A DNA stretch of 64,000 nt from Gamsiella multidivaricata (GCF_025024155.1 NW_026251721.1:124001-188000); one strand, 5' to 3'; shown: positions 14,156 to 27,001, numbered from the stretch's first letter. Program-made: numbers and translations. The notes: generated by a model not told the origin, from the sequence alone.

Positions 14156-15866
14156 GAAATAACGCCAATAATTAGAGAATTACGACAATTTACGATTTAT
14201 GCATGTTGACCAGAGCAAGTCAGCAATGCGCTGTAACGAAACCATGACCATTATAATAAAACGATGAGGATCCCTAGACGGGACATCCTGTCATATGAAG
14301 CTTACCTCGCAGTCAGTTGCATGCGCAATTCATGCAGGCTTCCTATTGGGATGAGCAGGCAGATGGGGCTAAAGCACTGCCGATGACTTGAAGGCTCGTC
14401 TCGAATGCGAACAGGAAAACCAGCAGGCGGTGCGTCTGGCCGTGACCAAAATACACATGCAGCATACCACAGTAAAACTGCTCGATCATAGGCTCAAAAT
14501 TGCGACAACTCAATTGAGTTTTTCTGTTGAAACTTTAAAAGAAAAAAAATTGGTCTGTTCGTCCCCTTTTGTTTTAACAGCTCTTTGACAAGAACAAAGA
14601 CAATCGTCAGCTTTTACTTGTTAGATTAGGCGTACTCGACGCCCCACACTTCGCTTGCTCTGTTTACCGTACCCGCGTCTTGCGTCTTCCGTCTTACATC
14701 TATGTGCTGTTCTCTTTTTTTTTTTTGTCCCGCACGCGGACCCTTACCACATCCCAGTAGACAGTGCGTCCCTCGCATATCCTCTCCACTTCCAGCTCGT
14801 AAACCCCCACAAACCGAAACAAATCAACAATCGATTCCTTTTTAAAAACTTCTCGGCATGTGTCCAACAAGTATCGGGGGTACTCACCTTGACACTCATA
14901 TACCGAAATTCGCTATACTCACGAAACCTATTCACGATCTTGTAAACGAACCCTCTCTCGCGGTTTACATGGTCTAATCTCACACACGTATTAGATCCAT
15001 TCAAAAGTTCGTCAGTAAGTCTGCCTTGAATAATAATAACAACAATAGTAGTAATAAATAAAGTAAAATAGAATAAAATAAAATAGCACGTTTTCGTGTT
15101 TTACACCTCCCCATGGCGGGAAAATTATAGGTTACACATGTGGTGTGCTTCAAAAAAAAAAAAAAAAATTGACCAGCGTAACCCTTCCCTCCCCCTCCCC
15201 CCGATGATAGAATATTCACCGACCGAAGGTCCACGATGACATTTGCGAACTCGGGTTCCGCGTCAACATGAGCGAATCGTGCCATGCCAAATCGTACCTA
15301 GCAAAGATCTAGAGTAATAGCATTGCTTCTTTTTGGATTGAATACTATATTATACACAACTGAAACGCAAGCATGGCAACGAAAGAAAGGTTTTATTACA
15401 GTTACATGTACAAGTAAGTCGAAATGAAAGAGAAATAAATACATGCATTGCTTGGGCTAAAATCGTAGAAAGAACGAGCGAACATAAAAAAAAAAAAGGC
15501 GGATGAAACTATCAAAAAAACAATATGGACACGAGAATGTAAAGAACATAAATACAAACGAAAGTGCGCGGACGAGTTCCTCGCTTTTTGGGTATTGATA
15601 CAAAACCATGATGTATAGACAAGAGAGGTTCCGATTGGAAAAGGAATAGAAAAGGCGATGACGGGCAGTGCAAGTGTATAAGAAATGGGTGAATGAAATA
15701 GACAGGTGAGAAAGAATGCTTGGTCTGGGTCCTTGTAGCACGGGAGGGGATGCGCCTATGATGAATGAATGTCGTTCGTAAGATCCGCTTGGACCCAAGA
15801 ACGCGAATGATTCTCGTAGGCCAATCAAGCTTGGATCAAAGGGAAAGAATAATAAACGCGGTGTGC
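14156..15866. other. Intergenic, convergent 3' ends
   Basis: Between the stop of the regulator (+) and the stop of the kinase (-). It holds AATAAA at 14255 and A/T-rich sequence with short A or T runs. No gene recognised. Confidence 0.5.
14255..14260 (+). terminator. Polyadenylation signal candidate
   Basis: AATAAA about 100 nt after the stop codon of the regulator gene, in A/T-rich sequence. Confidence 0.45.
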
Positions 15867-17357
15867 TCATGCTAGCGATCGCAGGTCAACGCCAGAGTCT
15901 TCCTTGTCGCCGTTGTTGTACAGCTTCTCATCTCCACGACGATGGCTCGCTGTATGCACTACTGTTGCTGCTGCTGCTGCATCGACAGTTGTAGTGGCAC
16001 TGGGCGAGGAAGCATAGGACTCGGGCGTGGTAAAGGAGCCACAGGCTTGCACGCGCCTCACCAACTCCGGCAGGGTGATGCGTTTTTTGGGGTTGAGGCA
16101 GAACACAGACTTGATGATCCCATTCAGCTCCACAGATATGGGCAAAATGGTCTGCAAAAAGTCGTTGTTGGCCACGTAGGCCGCGAAGGTCTCGTCTCGG
16201 GGACAGGCCTGCTTCCATGGATTCCGGCCAAAGACCAGATTAATGAGAATAACACCGAGGCTCCAGACATCGTTGGCTGCGCTATCGTACGACTTGACGG
16301 CCTCGATATAACCGCCTTGACATTCTAGATGAGGTCACGGGCAGGGTGGACGGATGATCAACGATAACAAATGCGAGACAGAGTGTTGCCGTTAGTACTA
16401 ATGTCCCAATGCGCCCAAGTCCATTTTGTTCTTTACAGTATTCGGCTCCATCTATCCCCTATACATTGATGCTATTCATTTTATTCTTTCATGAGACATT
16501 ATCCACGTCGTACATATGCTCAACCGTAATGGATGTTTGTGTTACCTGGTGACAAGTAAAAGGTCGAACCACAGCCAAAGTCATTAGACGTCTGTTCTAC
16601 TGTCGCAAGACCAAAGTCTACGAGTTTGACAGATGGGCCGAACATGATGATGTTTTCCGGCTACAATTAAAAATTGAATTCCCAGGGGAAGAGAGGAAAA
16701 TAAAATAAATAAAGGGAAGACCATGGTCAGTTCATGCCGCAACAAAAATAAAATATAGATAGTGTTCCTCCGCTTTCATTGGCCAATTGCTAACCACAGC
16801 GACAGTGAGAGGATTAGATGATAATAGGGCATTTCTTTCTTTACCTTGAGGTCCCGGTGATATACACCTTTTGTATGGCAATGCATAACAGCGCTGGCGA
16901 TCTGACTGAAGATCAACTTGATAGCGCTGCTGTTGCCAATAAATTCGCCTCGCTCTGTGATGGTGTAGAAAAGGTCACCTTCTGTCCCACAGTCTAGGAC
17001 CATGTGGAGGCAATTTTCCTCCTCGATAACTTTGTGTAGTGTGGCAATATTGGGGTGGCCAGAGACGGTGGCGTGTAGTTTTGCCTCATGGTTTTGGAAC
17101 GCACGTTGTCGAGAGTCGAGTCCTGTCTTGTTGAGGCTCTTGACAGCATAGCTTTGCCCAGTTTGAGTGTCAATGGCCCTGTAGACCGAACCATAGGCTC
17201 CCAAGCCGAGCATGTCTTGCAGGACTAGCCGACCATTGTCGATGGTCTGTGGCAGCTGAGAGACGGGGGAGGGTTGCAAAGAGGGGCTCATGTGGTCCGT
17301 GTGAAAGAGGTACTGTACTGGGTGTGATGGGGGTAACGATTCAGATCCACCGAGCAT
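15867..17357 (-). CDS. Ser/Thr protein kinase of the Ran1/Sks1/Vhs1 type
   Basis: Exons 17357-16845, 16660-16546 and 16324-15867 give 361 residues. The Gly loop GLGAYG lies at 51-56, the ATP-anchoring Lys in AVKSLN at 73, the catalytic HRDLKPEN around 168-174 (the first intron falls between K and P), DFG at 186-188, and the GCGSTFYLSPEC activation-segment block typical of fungal Ran1/Pat1, Sks1 and Vhs1 kinases. VWSLGVILINLV and the closing WK then the LNPKKRITLPEL block complete the fold. The C-terminal tail is short and Ala/Ser-rich. Relatives respond to nutrients and control meiosis or glucose adaptation (family knowledge); the substrate here is unknown. An upstream in-frame extension to 17522 is rejected because it is hydrophobic, Phe-rich and unlike the family. 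A TATATATA run sits near 17626-17633. Confidence 0.9.
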
Positions 17358-19292
17358 AGAACTGCTGGAGAGATATGGGTAGGTAAAGACGTTGAAACAA
17401 AAGAAGAAAGAAGTAGTGTGGGGGCAAAGGGGTCTTTTTATAATAGGGAAACTAAGGTAAGCTGCGATTCTTACGGCTGGGTTGTGGTCTCTTCCTCCTT
17501 TTTTGCTTTCAGGGACGCTCAAGTCTACTGGGCGTGACTAAGAATGAGCGCTGGGTGCGTAGGGAAGAGTTCTGTGAATCAAGAAAAGAAAAAAAAAAAG
17601 AGAAGGGGGAAGGACTTGTGGAAAGTATATATACCAAAGATCAGGAATAACGGCCGTGGACGAGAGAGAGTCGCTGGTGCTTACTATTCTTACGAGACAA
17701 CGGGTGGTGGGTGATGATGCGGATGTGTTTGTTGTGGGAGTGTAGACTAGGCGTTCTAGTGTATGTAGGTGAAAAAATGCAGGTTTATGCTTGTGTCCAA
17801 TACTGCGTGCGCTCCTGACCTTTTTATCTGCAGGATGGTCGAACAAAGAACGAGAGTGTCTATTGCCTTTCGTTTGCTTTTTTGGTTTTTGCCGATGTTG
17901 CTTGCTCCCGCGGTCGAGTGCTACAGCTGGTCTCTTTGTCGTGATCGCGTTTTGAGTGTTTGTCTGTGTGCAAATCGTCTTACGCTTGTGTAATGTATTG
18001 TCGCTGGTAGATTGCCGCTACGGCTCGCTCGTTCTTGGCTGGTTCTCTCGGGCGGTACGATAGTGAAGCTATATTTTGTTGGAGTCGAATGGGAGGAACC
18101 ACTAAACAGAGCTGAAGATGTAGGCAGATGTTAAACAATCAGGACAATGCCTCGATCGTGGGATTGAATTCGATCAGGGTAACCAGTCATGTTGATCTAG
18201 GCAAAAATGTATTTCTCCTCGCGTTGGATACTTAATCCACACCGTGGAATGATAATCAAGGGGGACCCAAGAGCGCACCGAACCCCCCTCTCCCACCGTA
18301 GAAGTCGAAGTGTTTCCAAGTCCATCTCTTCCACCTCTCTTCTCTTATTCTTGCAGTCATTTTGATAAGCACTGGTGCAATTTTAATGCTAGGGGCCCAA
18401 ACTAGAGGACTGGAATGTGCCAGGGTCGATGGTGAGGTCCAAGCATTTGTGGCTGACAGCAGTATAAGACCAAAATCGCCCTCCTTTCACAATGCGAGAA
18501 AAGTATTATGCATCGTTTCCCGTGTACTGTACTGTACCACTGATGGAGAGAGGCGGATTGTAACATATGAAACGTAAATGCGTAGAGCAAATACCCAGTT
18601 GAGTATAGTAAAGAAACAAAGAGGCCGTAGTTGGCGCAAACACAGGGGGTTCACGGATATCGGGTGCCTGCACAAAGATCGCACAGAGAGCAATGTAGCA
18701 ATGTTAAGTCTATGCGCAGAGAAAAGAACGGGCGGGGGTTTCGAGGGAATGAAGAGAATCTCGGCGAGAATTGAACATAGACACGGATGCGTACTCAGTG
18801 AATATGAGGGAGGGAAGTCCTGAAGGCTCAGTCTCTCTAACTATCAACCCCAAACTATGGTCAGTTCAGGATCGCCTCAGAATTCTCCGCAGAAAAGTGC
18901 AGACCATGTCCATGCCCCACTCTTCTAGCCTGCACTTCACCCAAACGGTGTGGTTTGATGCAAGTGTTTACCCAAAAATGCCAGAGCTCGGGAAGCGGCT
19001 TTATACTCGTTGACAGAGGATCAAAAGGCTCGCGTTTGTGTTGTTCGTTCTGAGAGGCAAAATTCATTTCCACAAATGGGCGCACGGGGGCATGGTCGAG
19101 ACAAGTGATGAAGTAGAAAAGTATAGGGGCGGAAATAATTTTTGTTGTATGAAATATATCAACCGCACAAAATGCATCTGGAAGAACACGGAAAGTGGGG
19201 AACAGAAAGGGGGAGGGGGAGATTCACAGAAACCATTACGTTGGGTCGGAGCAAACGGATAGAACAATAGAGGTGCACGTTGTGATAAGTTC

Positions 19293-19296
<4 letters not shown>

Positions 19297-19327
<31 letters not shown>
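19297..19327. repeat. Poly-T tract (31 nt)
   Basis: Uninterrupted run of 31 T on the + strand, not next to a gene end. It could be the poly-A tail of a decayed retrocopy on the minus strand, but no body of such an element is recognisable beside it. Confidence 0.85.
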
Positions 19328-20089
19328 CTATAGATGCTACGTGATAGATCATGGACGGCATTTCCACAAACCCATATTTCCTCCACCCCATCTACCACCC
19401 TTCATAATACAAGAAAACGAACGCAAACAGAGAAGCAATGATCACCTTGCGTACATAGAAGACAGATGTCCTGCTGTTGATTGGAATAATGCGAGATGTG
19501 GCGGAAAGACTTAGATCCGACTATGTGAGTGCGAGATTATGTGGGCGTATGTGTTTATGTGTGTTTGTGTATATGTTTGTATGTGTGTGTATGTCACTGA
19601 AGCGAGAGGCGATACGTAGTTGGATGGGAGGTGCTAGACAACTCAAGGTAAGGAAGGGATACACGAGCAGCGAGGGTAGGTAGGTAGGCTTGAGAAACAC
19701 GTACGGTCAATGTCGTCTTGTGAAGAACAAAGCAAAGTGAAGAGGGTCCAAGAAGTGGCCGTCGTGTTCTTTTTATATGTACATTGAGAACATATCCCTA
19801 AAGGAAGAAATATCAGGAGAGATAGCGTTGTTTTTCAGGTCCTGAGATTGAGGGCAAGGTGCGAGGACACATAGACATGGCGTGTTGTTTGCTGAACATA
19901 CACATACACATATACTACTATAGAAAAGAATAATATAGAGACTGAACTGAATACTCTGAGAATTAGATGGGTGTAGCCTGTGCGTGTGTGCCCGCGAAAA
20001 GGATAGAATGAGAAAGATTGCACGACTAGGCCCATGAATAGTTTTCGTAATTCAGTAATAATTGTAATAAAAAACAGAAACTTTGTACA

Positions 20090-20108
20090 CCCCCCCCCCC
20101 CCCCCCCC
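20090..20108. repeat. Poly-C tract (19 nt)
   Basis: Run of 19 C on the + strand in non-coding sequence. The complementary G run could form stacked G structures. Length is likely to vary between isolates or between sequencing reads. Confidence 0.85.
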
Positions 20109-20483
20109 TTGCTTCTTTATTTTCCTAGTACAGACTGTCAGCTCGATAGAAAATGAGGGATGCGCGCAGCGTCAAAGAAATAACTCGAGAGAGTCAGCCT
20201 CGGTTCTAAAATAAACGCTTCCTCCGCTTCAGACGTCATTTTGCTCGCAACTCTTGGTCAACGGCGGTTGCCAGGAGAGCTAGAATGACATCTCATGGTC
20301 ACGAAGTACGTCAGTCTCCGGTGGGATCATAAAGGATTTTGATCCCATGCTGATAGATTTAACCACAACCGTTCAACGTTGTGTTTGAAAAATACACTCC
20401 TTTTGAAAATAGCGCGCGTATAGAGGTATCAAGGGCCAGACCGAGTACAGATTGACATGGAGAGTTGGCGGAATCCGCACTGC

Positions 20484-21560
20484 TTATAAAATGCTATACT
20501 CAGAAAATTCAGAATCTTCGTCATTGTCCGTGTCAACCAAATCGATACCTGTGTTAGATCCATTTGAGGAAATGGGCTGAAGAGTATCAGTGAGAAAGAG
20601 ATATGAGGCCGTGCCTCCGCCTCCGCCTCCGGAGAGTATATGAATATTCCTTTGATGACTTATTGGGTTTAACATACACTTGAAGGAACGTATTTATGAT
20701 ACCAACGGGCATTGACTCTGGTGAATATACGACATGGATATCTTGTGCAAAGAGGTAGCGAACCAGCGACTGTTTGCTACATCTAATGGACAGTGATATA
20801 TATTACGGTCTTCATTCTATCGTGCGGACCAAAAGACCCGATAGTGTTCTGCAGATTACAATGCAGTAATAGTTTACAGGCACAGAAAAAGGGATCCTTG
20901 GACTCTTGGGGCCTGTGCGCTTGGAAATGAATAGTAAAGAGAAAGTTGCAGCACAAAAATATATTAAATCAAAGTGAATAGTGCCCTGTTTTGGTGGGCC
21001 ATCCTTAATACATGAATAATGAGGGTAGGGATGAGAATTATAGTGTTCAGGGTTAGGGGACATGGTTCGTACATGAATCGAATTGAATCGAATTGAAAGC
21101 CTGCAGAGGACGCTCTATCTCCTATCGATAGTAGTCTAGGAACAAATGTGCTAGAGCACATACCTTCGACATCAGATCCAATTAAAGGGAAGATTCGAAA
21201 CCTCCTAGAGATGTAGCGGTATATTGATTAGCAATTATTAGCCTGAGCAAGCATGAACAGCCTGGCAAAAGCAGGCGCGGAAGATTAAAGAGAAGACAGA
21301 TAGACCTTCTCGGGGTTGGTTTGCGGCAGGTCAGACATGCACAAAAAAGTGTATTGCCCAAATGCATCAGCAAGTTGGCTGTCGAACATGAAAATCGTAA
21401 AAGAATATTTGGGCGGCGAGGTGAGGCCGAAGAGCGATTCGAGTCTCGCTCGCATGAGACAAAGAAAACCATTTTCTGTTGTCTCCTCAACGAACCAATT
21501 ACAATCGAGCGTATTTCTAGGACTGTACCCTGGGAATAACTGCAACATATTTACGTACAT
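20484..21560 (-). pseudogene. Possible decayed minus-strand exons, unrecognised
   Basis: Two stretches have protein-like composition. One at 21560-21285 contains NWFVEETTENGF and FTIFMFDSQLADAFGQ. One at 20675-20484 ends in an acidic tail, DTDNDEDSEFSEYSIL, before TAA. A 43-nt stretch between them is bounded by CTCTAG and GTATGT and could be an exon. I could not join these in a continuous phase, so a decayed gene or chance open frames are both possible. No family recognised. Confidence 0.15.
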
Positions 21561-21881
21561 ACCTTACATGTTTAGCGTGCCACCATGCGCGCGGCGAGCT
21601 TGACCACTTTGAATACAGCAGGGCTGTCTTTGTGCTGGAATTTACATCGTCCATCGATCTCCTTATCATCATTTTTGACAATTCTTTTCGACAGGCTGCC
21701 AGCCTCCGAGCGATTCGATCTGTCCCTGAAGAAAGAGCATGCAGACATCCACTCTTTTTTTTTTTAAGCTTTGATAATCACACTAAAGAAATGATATCGC
21801 CTTCCCAAGTCTCTAGCCTACAGCTTCCTTTTCCCTCTCTATAGATCACGCACGCGTTCGACAGAAATTGACAAAAAAGAA

Positions 21882-21942
21882 GGGGAGAGGGAGGGAGGGA
21901 AGGGAGGGAAGGGAGGGAAGGGAGGGAAGGGAGGGAAGGGGG
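21882..21942 (+). repeat. GGGA-rich tandem repeat (unit AGGGAGGGA)
   Basis: About 60 nt of purines on the + strand made of a 9-nt unit repeated about five times, with imperfect flanks. It contains more than eight runs of three or more G with short loops, so it meets the usual G-quadruplex pattern. Confidence 0.85.
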
Positions 21943-24190
21943 AACAGGAGAGCATAAAAAGATCCCCTTCCCGACTATTAAATTCAAATTTTCAACCGTT
22001 GCGAACCACATAATAGAAAATTCGCGCTTGTACACATTATTGCTTCTCTTCTGGTCCACAATACACAAGCGCCCATCGACCTCCGTTCTAGCTCGGCGAG
22101 GCGGACAAACCTGCTAGAGATCAGGAATCACCGGTTCAGACTCGCCACGTTTTCAAAGGAAAGATGATCCTACAACGGCCACAGGAGCAGATGGATCTTC
22201 GTCGTTCATCGTAAATTCACTGCGTCGATCGTTCATGGAAATAATGTTCGTTAAACTACATGCGCCGCAATAACATTAATAAATAACAGGACGTGCGCCC
22301 ACACATCGGGAGCGCGGACTCGAAATCCATTTCTAACATATTATTGTGGAGGAGACTTGCAGGCGTCTAAGTAGCCGCTTCTCCTACTAACTCTCAGACA
22401 ACCATATCAAAATACTCAAGTTGGTATATAAGAATATATTTTAAAATGACGAAACCCAATGCTTCGGGAATCAGGGGTTTCTCGTAATATAGATAAGGGT
22501 TAGTTCAAGAAAGAGTCGAGTGGACCGGGAGAGGGAGCTACTCAGAGCAATGAATGATATCCACATTGCTCCTACAAGGCTTGGGTGCCCAACGTACACT
22601 AAGGGCCGATGCGGCACGACAGATCAAATAATGCAGAAAGGGACGGTATCAAAACTAGGTTGGTCTTTGTCGTAATGCCCCTCGTTCTAGAAAGACTTTG
22701 CATAATCGACATTATGTCAAGACGAAACAAAGAGCGGTGGGAATGAATGTTTTCCTTCTCACCCTGAATTTGCATGCATCGCTATCCAGTCTTCATGGGG
22801 ATTGGCAATATGTAGATATGTCTTTTTTCATGTGCGGCGACCGTACTCATACTTATCGAAGTATCTATGATCTTTCTCTGTGTTTAACCCCTGCATGGCC
22901 CATCTTCAACAAGGTCGTGCCTTGTGCCAGAATACCATATTGTTCGGAGAAGCTGGTTTGTGGTAACAACTCTCTCCGGGCCTCATGCCTCTGCACGATC
23001 AACCGCTCCTCTCACAGACTTCATTGCGGGTCTTTACTAGGTTAGTCCGAATGGCGTGCATCGAAGAAAAACAACGCTGTTTTTTCATGGCTGAAGCCCC
23101 AGCCTAGAGATTCCATTGTACAGCACCACAAGGTCCCCACTTCTTGCAAAAACTGCAACGTATTGGCCCAGGCAGAGAACTACTACAAGGTTGCTTCAGG
23201 TAAGATAAGTGCGCTTGAAGAGCTAACATGGTATCCCCTTGCTTATCCAAACAAACCACACTGATTATCATCCACAATGAGACAAAAAGTCAAGGCTTCC
23301 TTCCTTCCTTTGCAACTAGGATGCAATCCGTCAATCGGAATGGCGAAAATTGGCAAACGCGAAAAAAATGCAACATTTGAACGCACTAGTCGTCTACCTT
23401 CCTACATCTTTCGGTTCCTCACCCTCCTATCGCTCCCTGAACTTGACCCTCTCCTTTACTATACATTCCCTTTCGTTCATAGTCCTTGCCCATATAATCT
23501 ATATAAAAAGCTTTTAAGCAGCCATTTAAAAGAGCCTGGATAAAAAAAGGTGCAAAAAAAAAATGGCTAAACATCCTAGGGGGATTTAACCGTTCCTTTA
23601 ACGCGTCGCACTATTCATTTTTGTTACTATTTTATTGTAAATCTCCCATCTTTCTTTTCAAGGGACAAGCAGAGTACCTTTGATGTCAATCCGCCCTTTC
23701 TAGATTTTGCATTTGCGCGGTTTTGTAGAGGTACGTTAATGCGCTTCTAGATTACACCCCCCAGTAAATAACGCTAGTATAATATACCGTAAAATGCAAT
23801 GGTATGGTGAACAAACTGATATCTGGTTGAACAGGGATGCAATGAAGTTGAGGAGAGATGAATATGGGGGATGGAAAGGTGTAGTGAATATGTGGGATGT
23901 ATTCCCCACGGATGGCTTCATTCCTACGCAATGCCTGTTGCGCCACATGCCTTTCTCATCTTGAGTACAGTTCAAAGTCTAGAATCGGTAGTGGCGTAGG
24001 TACTATTCACCTCGCGAAGTGGGAGGCATCAAAAATATTTTGACGCGACGCGTCGTCCAAAGTCGCGTGCAACAATGCGTCACCAATTTTGTAAGTTGAA
24101 GAGCATCAACTTTAAAAACGAGTATGAATGAACTTGATTTTATGCATGGTCATATGCGCCTCCAATAACGCTATCTATGGGACAATCTCC

Positions 24191-26885
24191 TTAATAGTTG
24201 TCAGAGATCTTGGGCAGCTCAAGTTCCCATCCGATGATGGGTCCTAGCGTGGGAAGAGCCTTGGCGACAGACTCGACATCCTTGTCTCCACGGCCAGAAA
24301 CGGTGACAAGAACATCCTTGCCGGGACCCAACTCCTTGGCAGTCTCAATTGCAGCGTAGAGGGCATGTGAAGACTCGAGTGCAGGAATGATACCTTCCGT
24401 CTGGCAAAGGTCACGGAATCCCATCAAGCACTGAGCATTGTCTACAGGAATGTACTTGGCTCTGCCAGAGTCCTTCAACCACGCGTGTTCAGGTCCAACA
24501 CCGGGATAGTCCAGGCCGGCGGAAATCGAGTGGGTTTCCTTAATCTGGCCAGTCCTATCGTCCTGCAACAAATAAGTCCTCGTTCCGTGGAAGACACCAA
24601 TTGTTCCGGTAGCCAACGTGGCAGAATGCTCCTCAGTGTGAGTACCAGCACCACCAGCCTCCGCTCCAATCATTTGGACAGACTTGTCATTGATGAAGGG
24701 GTAGAACAAACCAATGGCATTGCTTCCTCCTCCGACACAGGCGACAACGGCGTCAGGAAGACGGCCGGCCTGCTCCAGCATCTGTTCCCTTGCCTCGGTA
24801 CCAATTACAGACTGGAAGTCGCGGACAATGGTGGGGAAGGGGTGGGGTCCAATGGCGGATCCGACCAAGTAATGGGTGGTAGTGACGTTAGCAACCCAAT
24901 CTCTCATGGCCTCGTTAATAGCATCCTTGAGGGTCTTGGCGCCGGAATGGACAGTGACGACCTTGGCGCCCAGGATGCGCATTCTGAAAACGTTCAAAGC
25001 CTGACGTCTCACATCATCAGCACCCATGTAGACAATGCACTCCAATCCAAACTTGGCGCAAACAGTTGCGGTGGCGACTCCGTGCTGGCCAGCACCGGTC
25101 TCAGCAATGATTCTCTTCTTTCCAAGTCTCTTAGCAAGCAAGATTTGACCGATGGCGTTGTTGATTTTATGTGATCCAGTGTGGTTCAAATCCTCGCGCT
25201 TCAACCAAATTCTTGCTCCACCAACCTTCTCAGTTAAGCGGTCGGCAAAGGTCAAAGCCGAGGGTCTACCGATGTACTGGTAGTGCGACTTGTACTCCTC
25301 CCAGAAGGAGGGGTCCTTCCTAGCCCCGACATAGGCTGCCTCTAGCTCACTCAAGCAGTCAACCAGGGCCTCTGGTACGTACTGTCCACCGAATTCTCCG
25401 AAGCGAGGGTCGATTAAGTGAACATGCTAAACAGTCGGAAATAATGGGTGTTCTATGTTAGCGCTTGGTTTGATCTTAAAGGAAGTCGCGCAGCAAGGAC
25501 GTGTCATGCGTCTTACACTAGGGGTAGGAGGGATACGGTCGTCTGGATGAGTGATGTTATAGTCTAGTGGGCCCCCGCAAAAGAAAATAAAAAAAATTAA
25601 TGTCCACATAATTAGTACTGTTTCCCCAACTTTCATACAGAATATACACGATCATTACCAGGGGCGCCAGTGCGGTCGCTAACATCCTTCGCGTAATTGT
25701 AGGCAGCTTCACCACGGGTTCCAGGGGCTACAAAAACGATCAGCTTGTAAGCAAAACGATCTTTCGGAAAACAAAAAACCATGTAATTTATTAGTAATTC
25801 CTTTGAACTCACCGGAATTGCGAAGAACTGTGATGATGCTGCTTCCAATGACAACACCATCGGCGTGAGCACCAACAGCCTGGAATTGTTCGCGGTTCGA
25901 GACACCAAAACCGACAGCCAGAGGCAGATCAGTGTAGCGGCGGATTCGAGAGACGAGGTTAGGAAGTTCAACATTCACTGTGCTCGAAGCGCCAGTGACA
26001 CCGAGCTTGGAAACAACATAGATGAAGCTGTCCGCAACCCGGGCCAAGTGACCAATACGGTTGTCGGATGTGGAGGGGGCAACCAAGGGAACATAAGAGA
26101 GACTGTTGACAGATATACCAATCAGTGCACATTCGAGATCTTCTTTGCCATCAAAATTCAGAAGTTCATGCGTGATAGATATACATACCCATGTTGAGTG
26201 CAGTATCCGCGGAAGACAGCGCTCTCCTCTGGGGGCAGCTCGACGACAATGAAACCGTTAACACCAGCCTCCTTGCAGTCCTGAACAATCTTCTCCTCGC
26301 CATAGCAGCGGAGGGGGTTGTAGTATCCCATAAAGATGACTGGGGCCTTAAGACCCTTGGCTCTGGCTTCCCTGACCATGTTCAAGCACATTGGGATATC
26401 GACATTATGTTGAAGAGCAACCTAAAGGAATACACGATGGAGTTCGACAGGCGGGAATAATCAGATGGTTAATGGAAATGTAGATCTTGGTCCAATAATG
26501 ATCTCCTGTCATTGTTCTGAAGACCATGTCGTTCGAGTTCAATCACATACATGGCTGGACTCCTGAATAGTAGGACCATCAGCCAACGGATCAGTGAATG
26601 GCACTCCGAGCTCGATAATGTCGGCACCGCCCTTCTCTAGCGAGAGCATGATTTCGACAGTGTCGCCGGGCTCTGGGTATCCGGCGGTGACGAACGCCAC
26701 GAAGGCAGGGCGCTCTAGAATGAAAAGAAGAGTGGTTAGGATCAAGTATTTAGAAGGCAGTGGCTGCAGAAAAAGTTTATTTGAATGTTGTTTGTTGCAT
26801 CGGTTGGGAAGTCGTTCACTGCTGGGTCTAGGAGCTTACTCTGCGCTTTGCAATCGTTGAAGACTTGACGGAGATGAGCAGCCAT
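24191..26885 (-). CDS. TRP5: Bifunctional tryptophan synthase (alpha-beta fusion)
   Basis: Makes tryptophan from indole-3-glycerol phosphate and serine with pyridoxal phosphate. Seven exons: 26885-26840, 26714-26551, 26421-26189, 26102-25813, 25727-25659, 25563-25517 and 25426-24191; all phases agree and give 694 residues, close to yeast Trp5 (707). The alpha half has [15 protein letters not shown] with catalytic Glu50 and Asp61 and the [12 protein letters not shown] block. The beta half starts at [16 protein letters not shown], with PLP Lys370 in [17 protein letters not shown], the phosphate-binding [10 protein letters not shown] loop and VSGRGDKD. The alpha-beta linker is encoded mainly by two tiny exons (69 and 47 nt). 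Upstream are two TGACTCA elements and a TATA box, implying cross-pathway (Gcn4/Cpc1) control. Confidence 0.97.
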
Positions 26886-26981
26886 TGTGATGCGTGTGTA
26901 TGAGAGCGGAGGGTGATGGTGGCGGGAAAGGAAAGGAAAGAGGGTGTGAATGTGTGGAGAGGGAAGGGGAGGTCACTAATT

Positions 26982-26989
26982 TATATAAA
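26982..26989 (-). promoter_or_regulatory. TATA box of tryptophan synthase
   Basis: Minus-strand TTATATAA about 100 nt upstream of the start codon, between the ATG and the nearer TGACTCA element. The order and spacing are those of a fungal promoter. Confidence 0.5.
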
Positions 26990-27001
26990 GATAAAAACAA
27001 T

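Larger units (their letters stand above)
17358..24190. other. 6.8-kb gene-poor region
   Basis: No convincing gene. It includes the upstream region of the kinase (17.4-18.3 kb) and the 3' flank of tryptophan synthase. It contains a T31 run, a C19 run, a GGGA repeat block, one 8-bp inverted repeat, one CGACGCGTCG palindrome and some short protein-like frames on the minus strand (20.5-21.6 kb), each listed separately. A 115-codon plus-strand frame at 22698-23045 has no recognisable features. Confidence 0.4.

Noticed and set aside
17358..17522. In-frame N-terminal extension of the kinase
   Set aside because: Hydrophobic, Phe-rich and not kinase-like; likely leader sequence.
22698..23045. 115-codon + strand frame in the gene-poor block
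   Set aside because: No recognisable motif, no splice context and atypical codon mix.
24485..25174. 229-codon + strand frame
   Set aside because: Antisense of the conserved beta half of tryptophan synthase.
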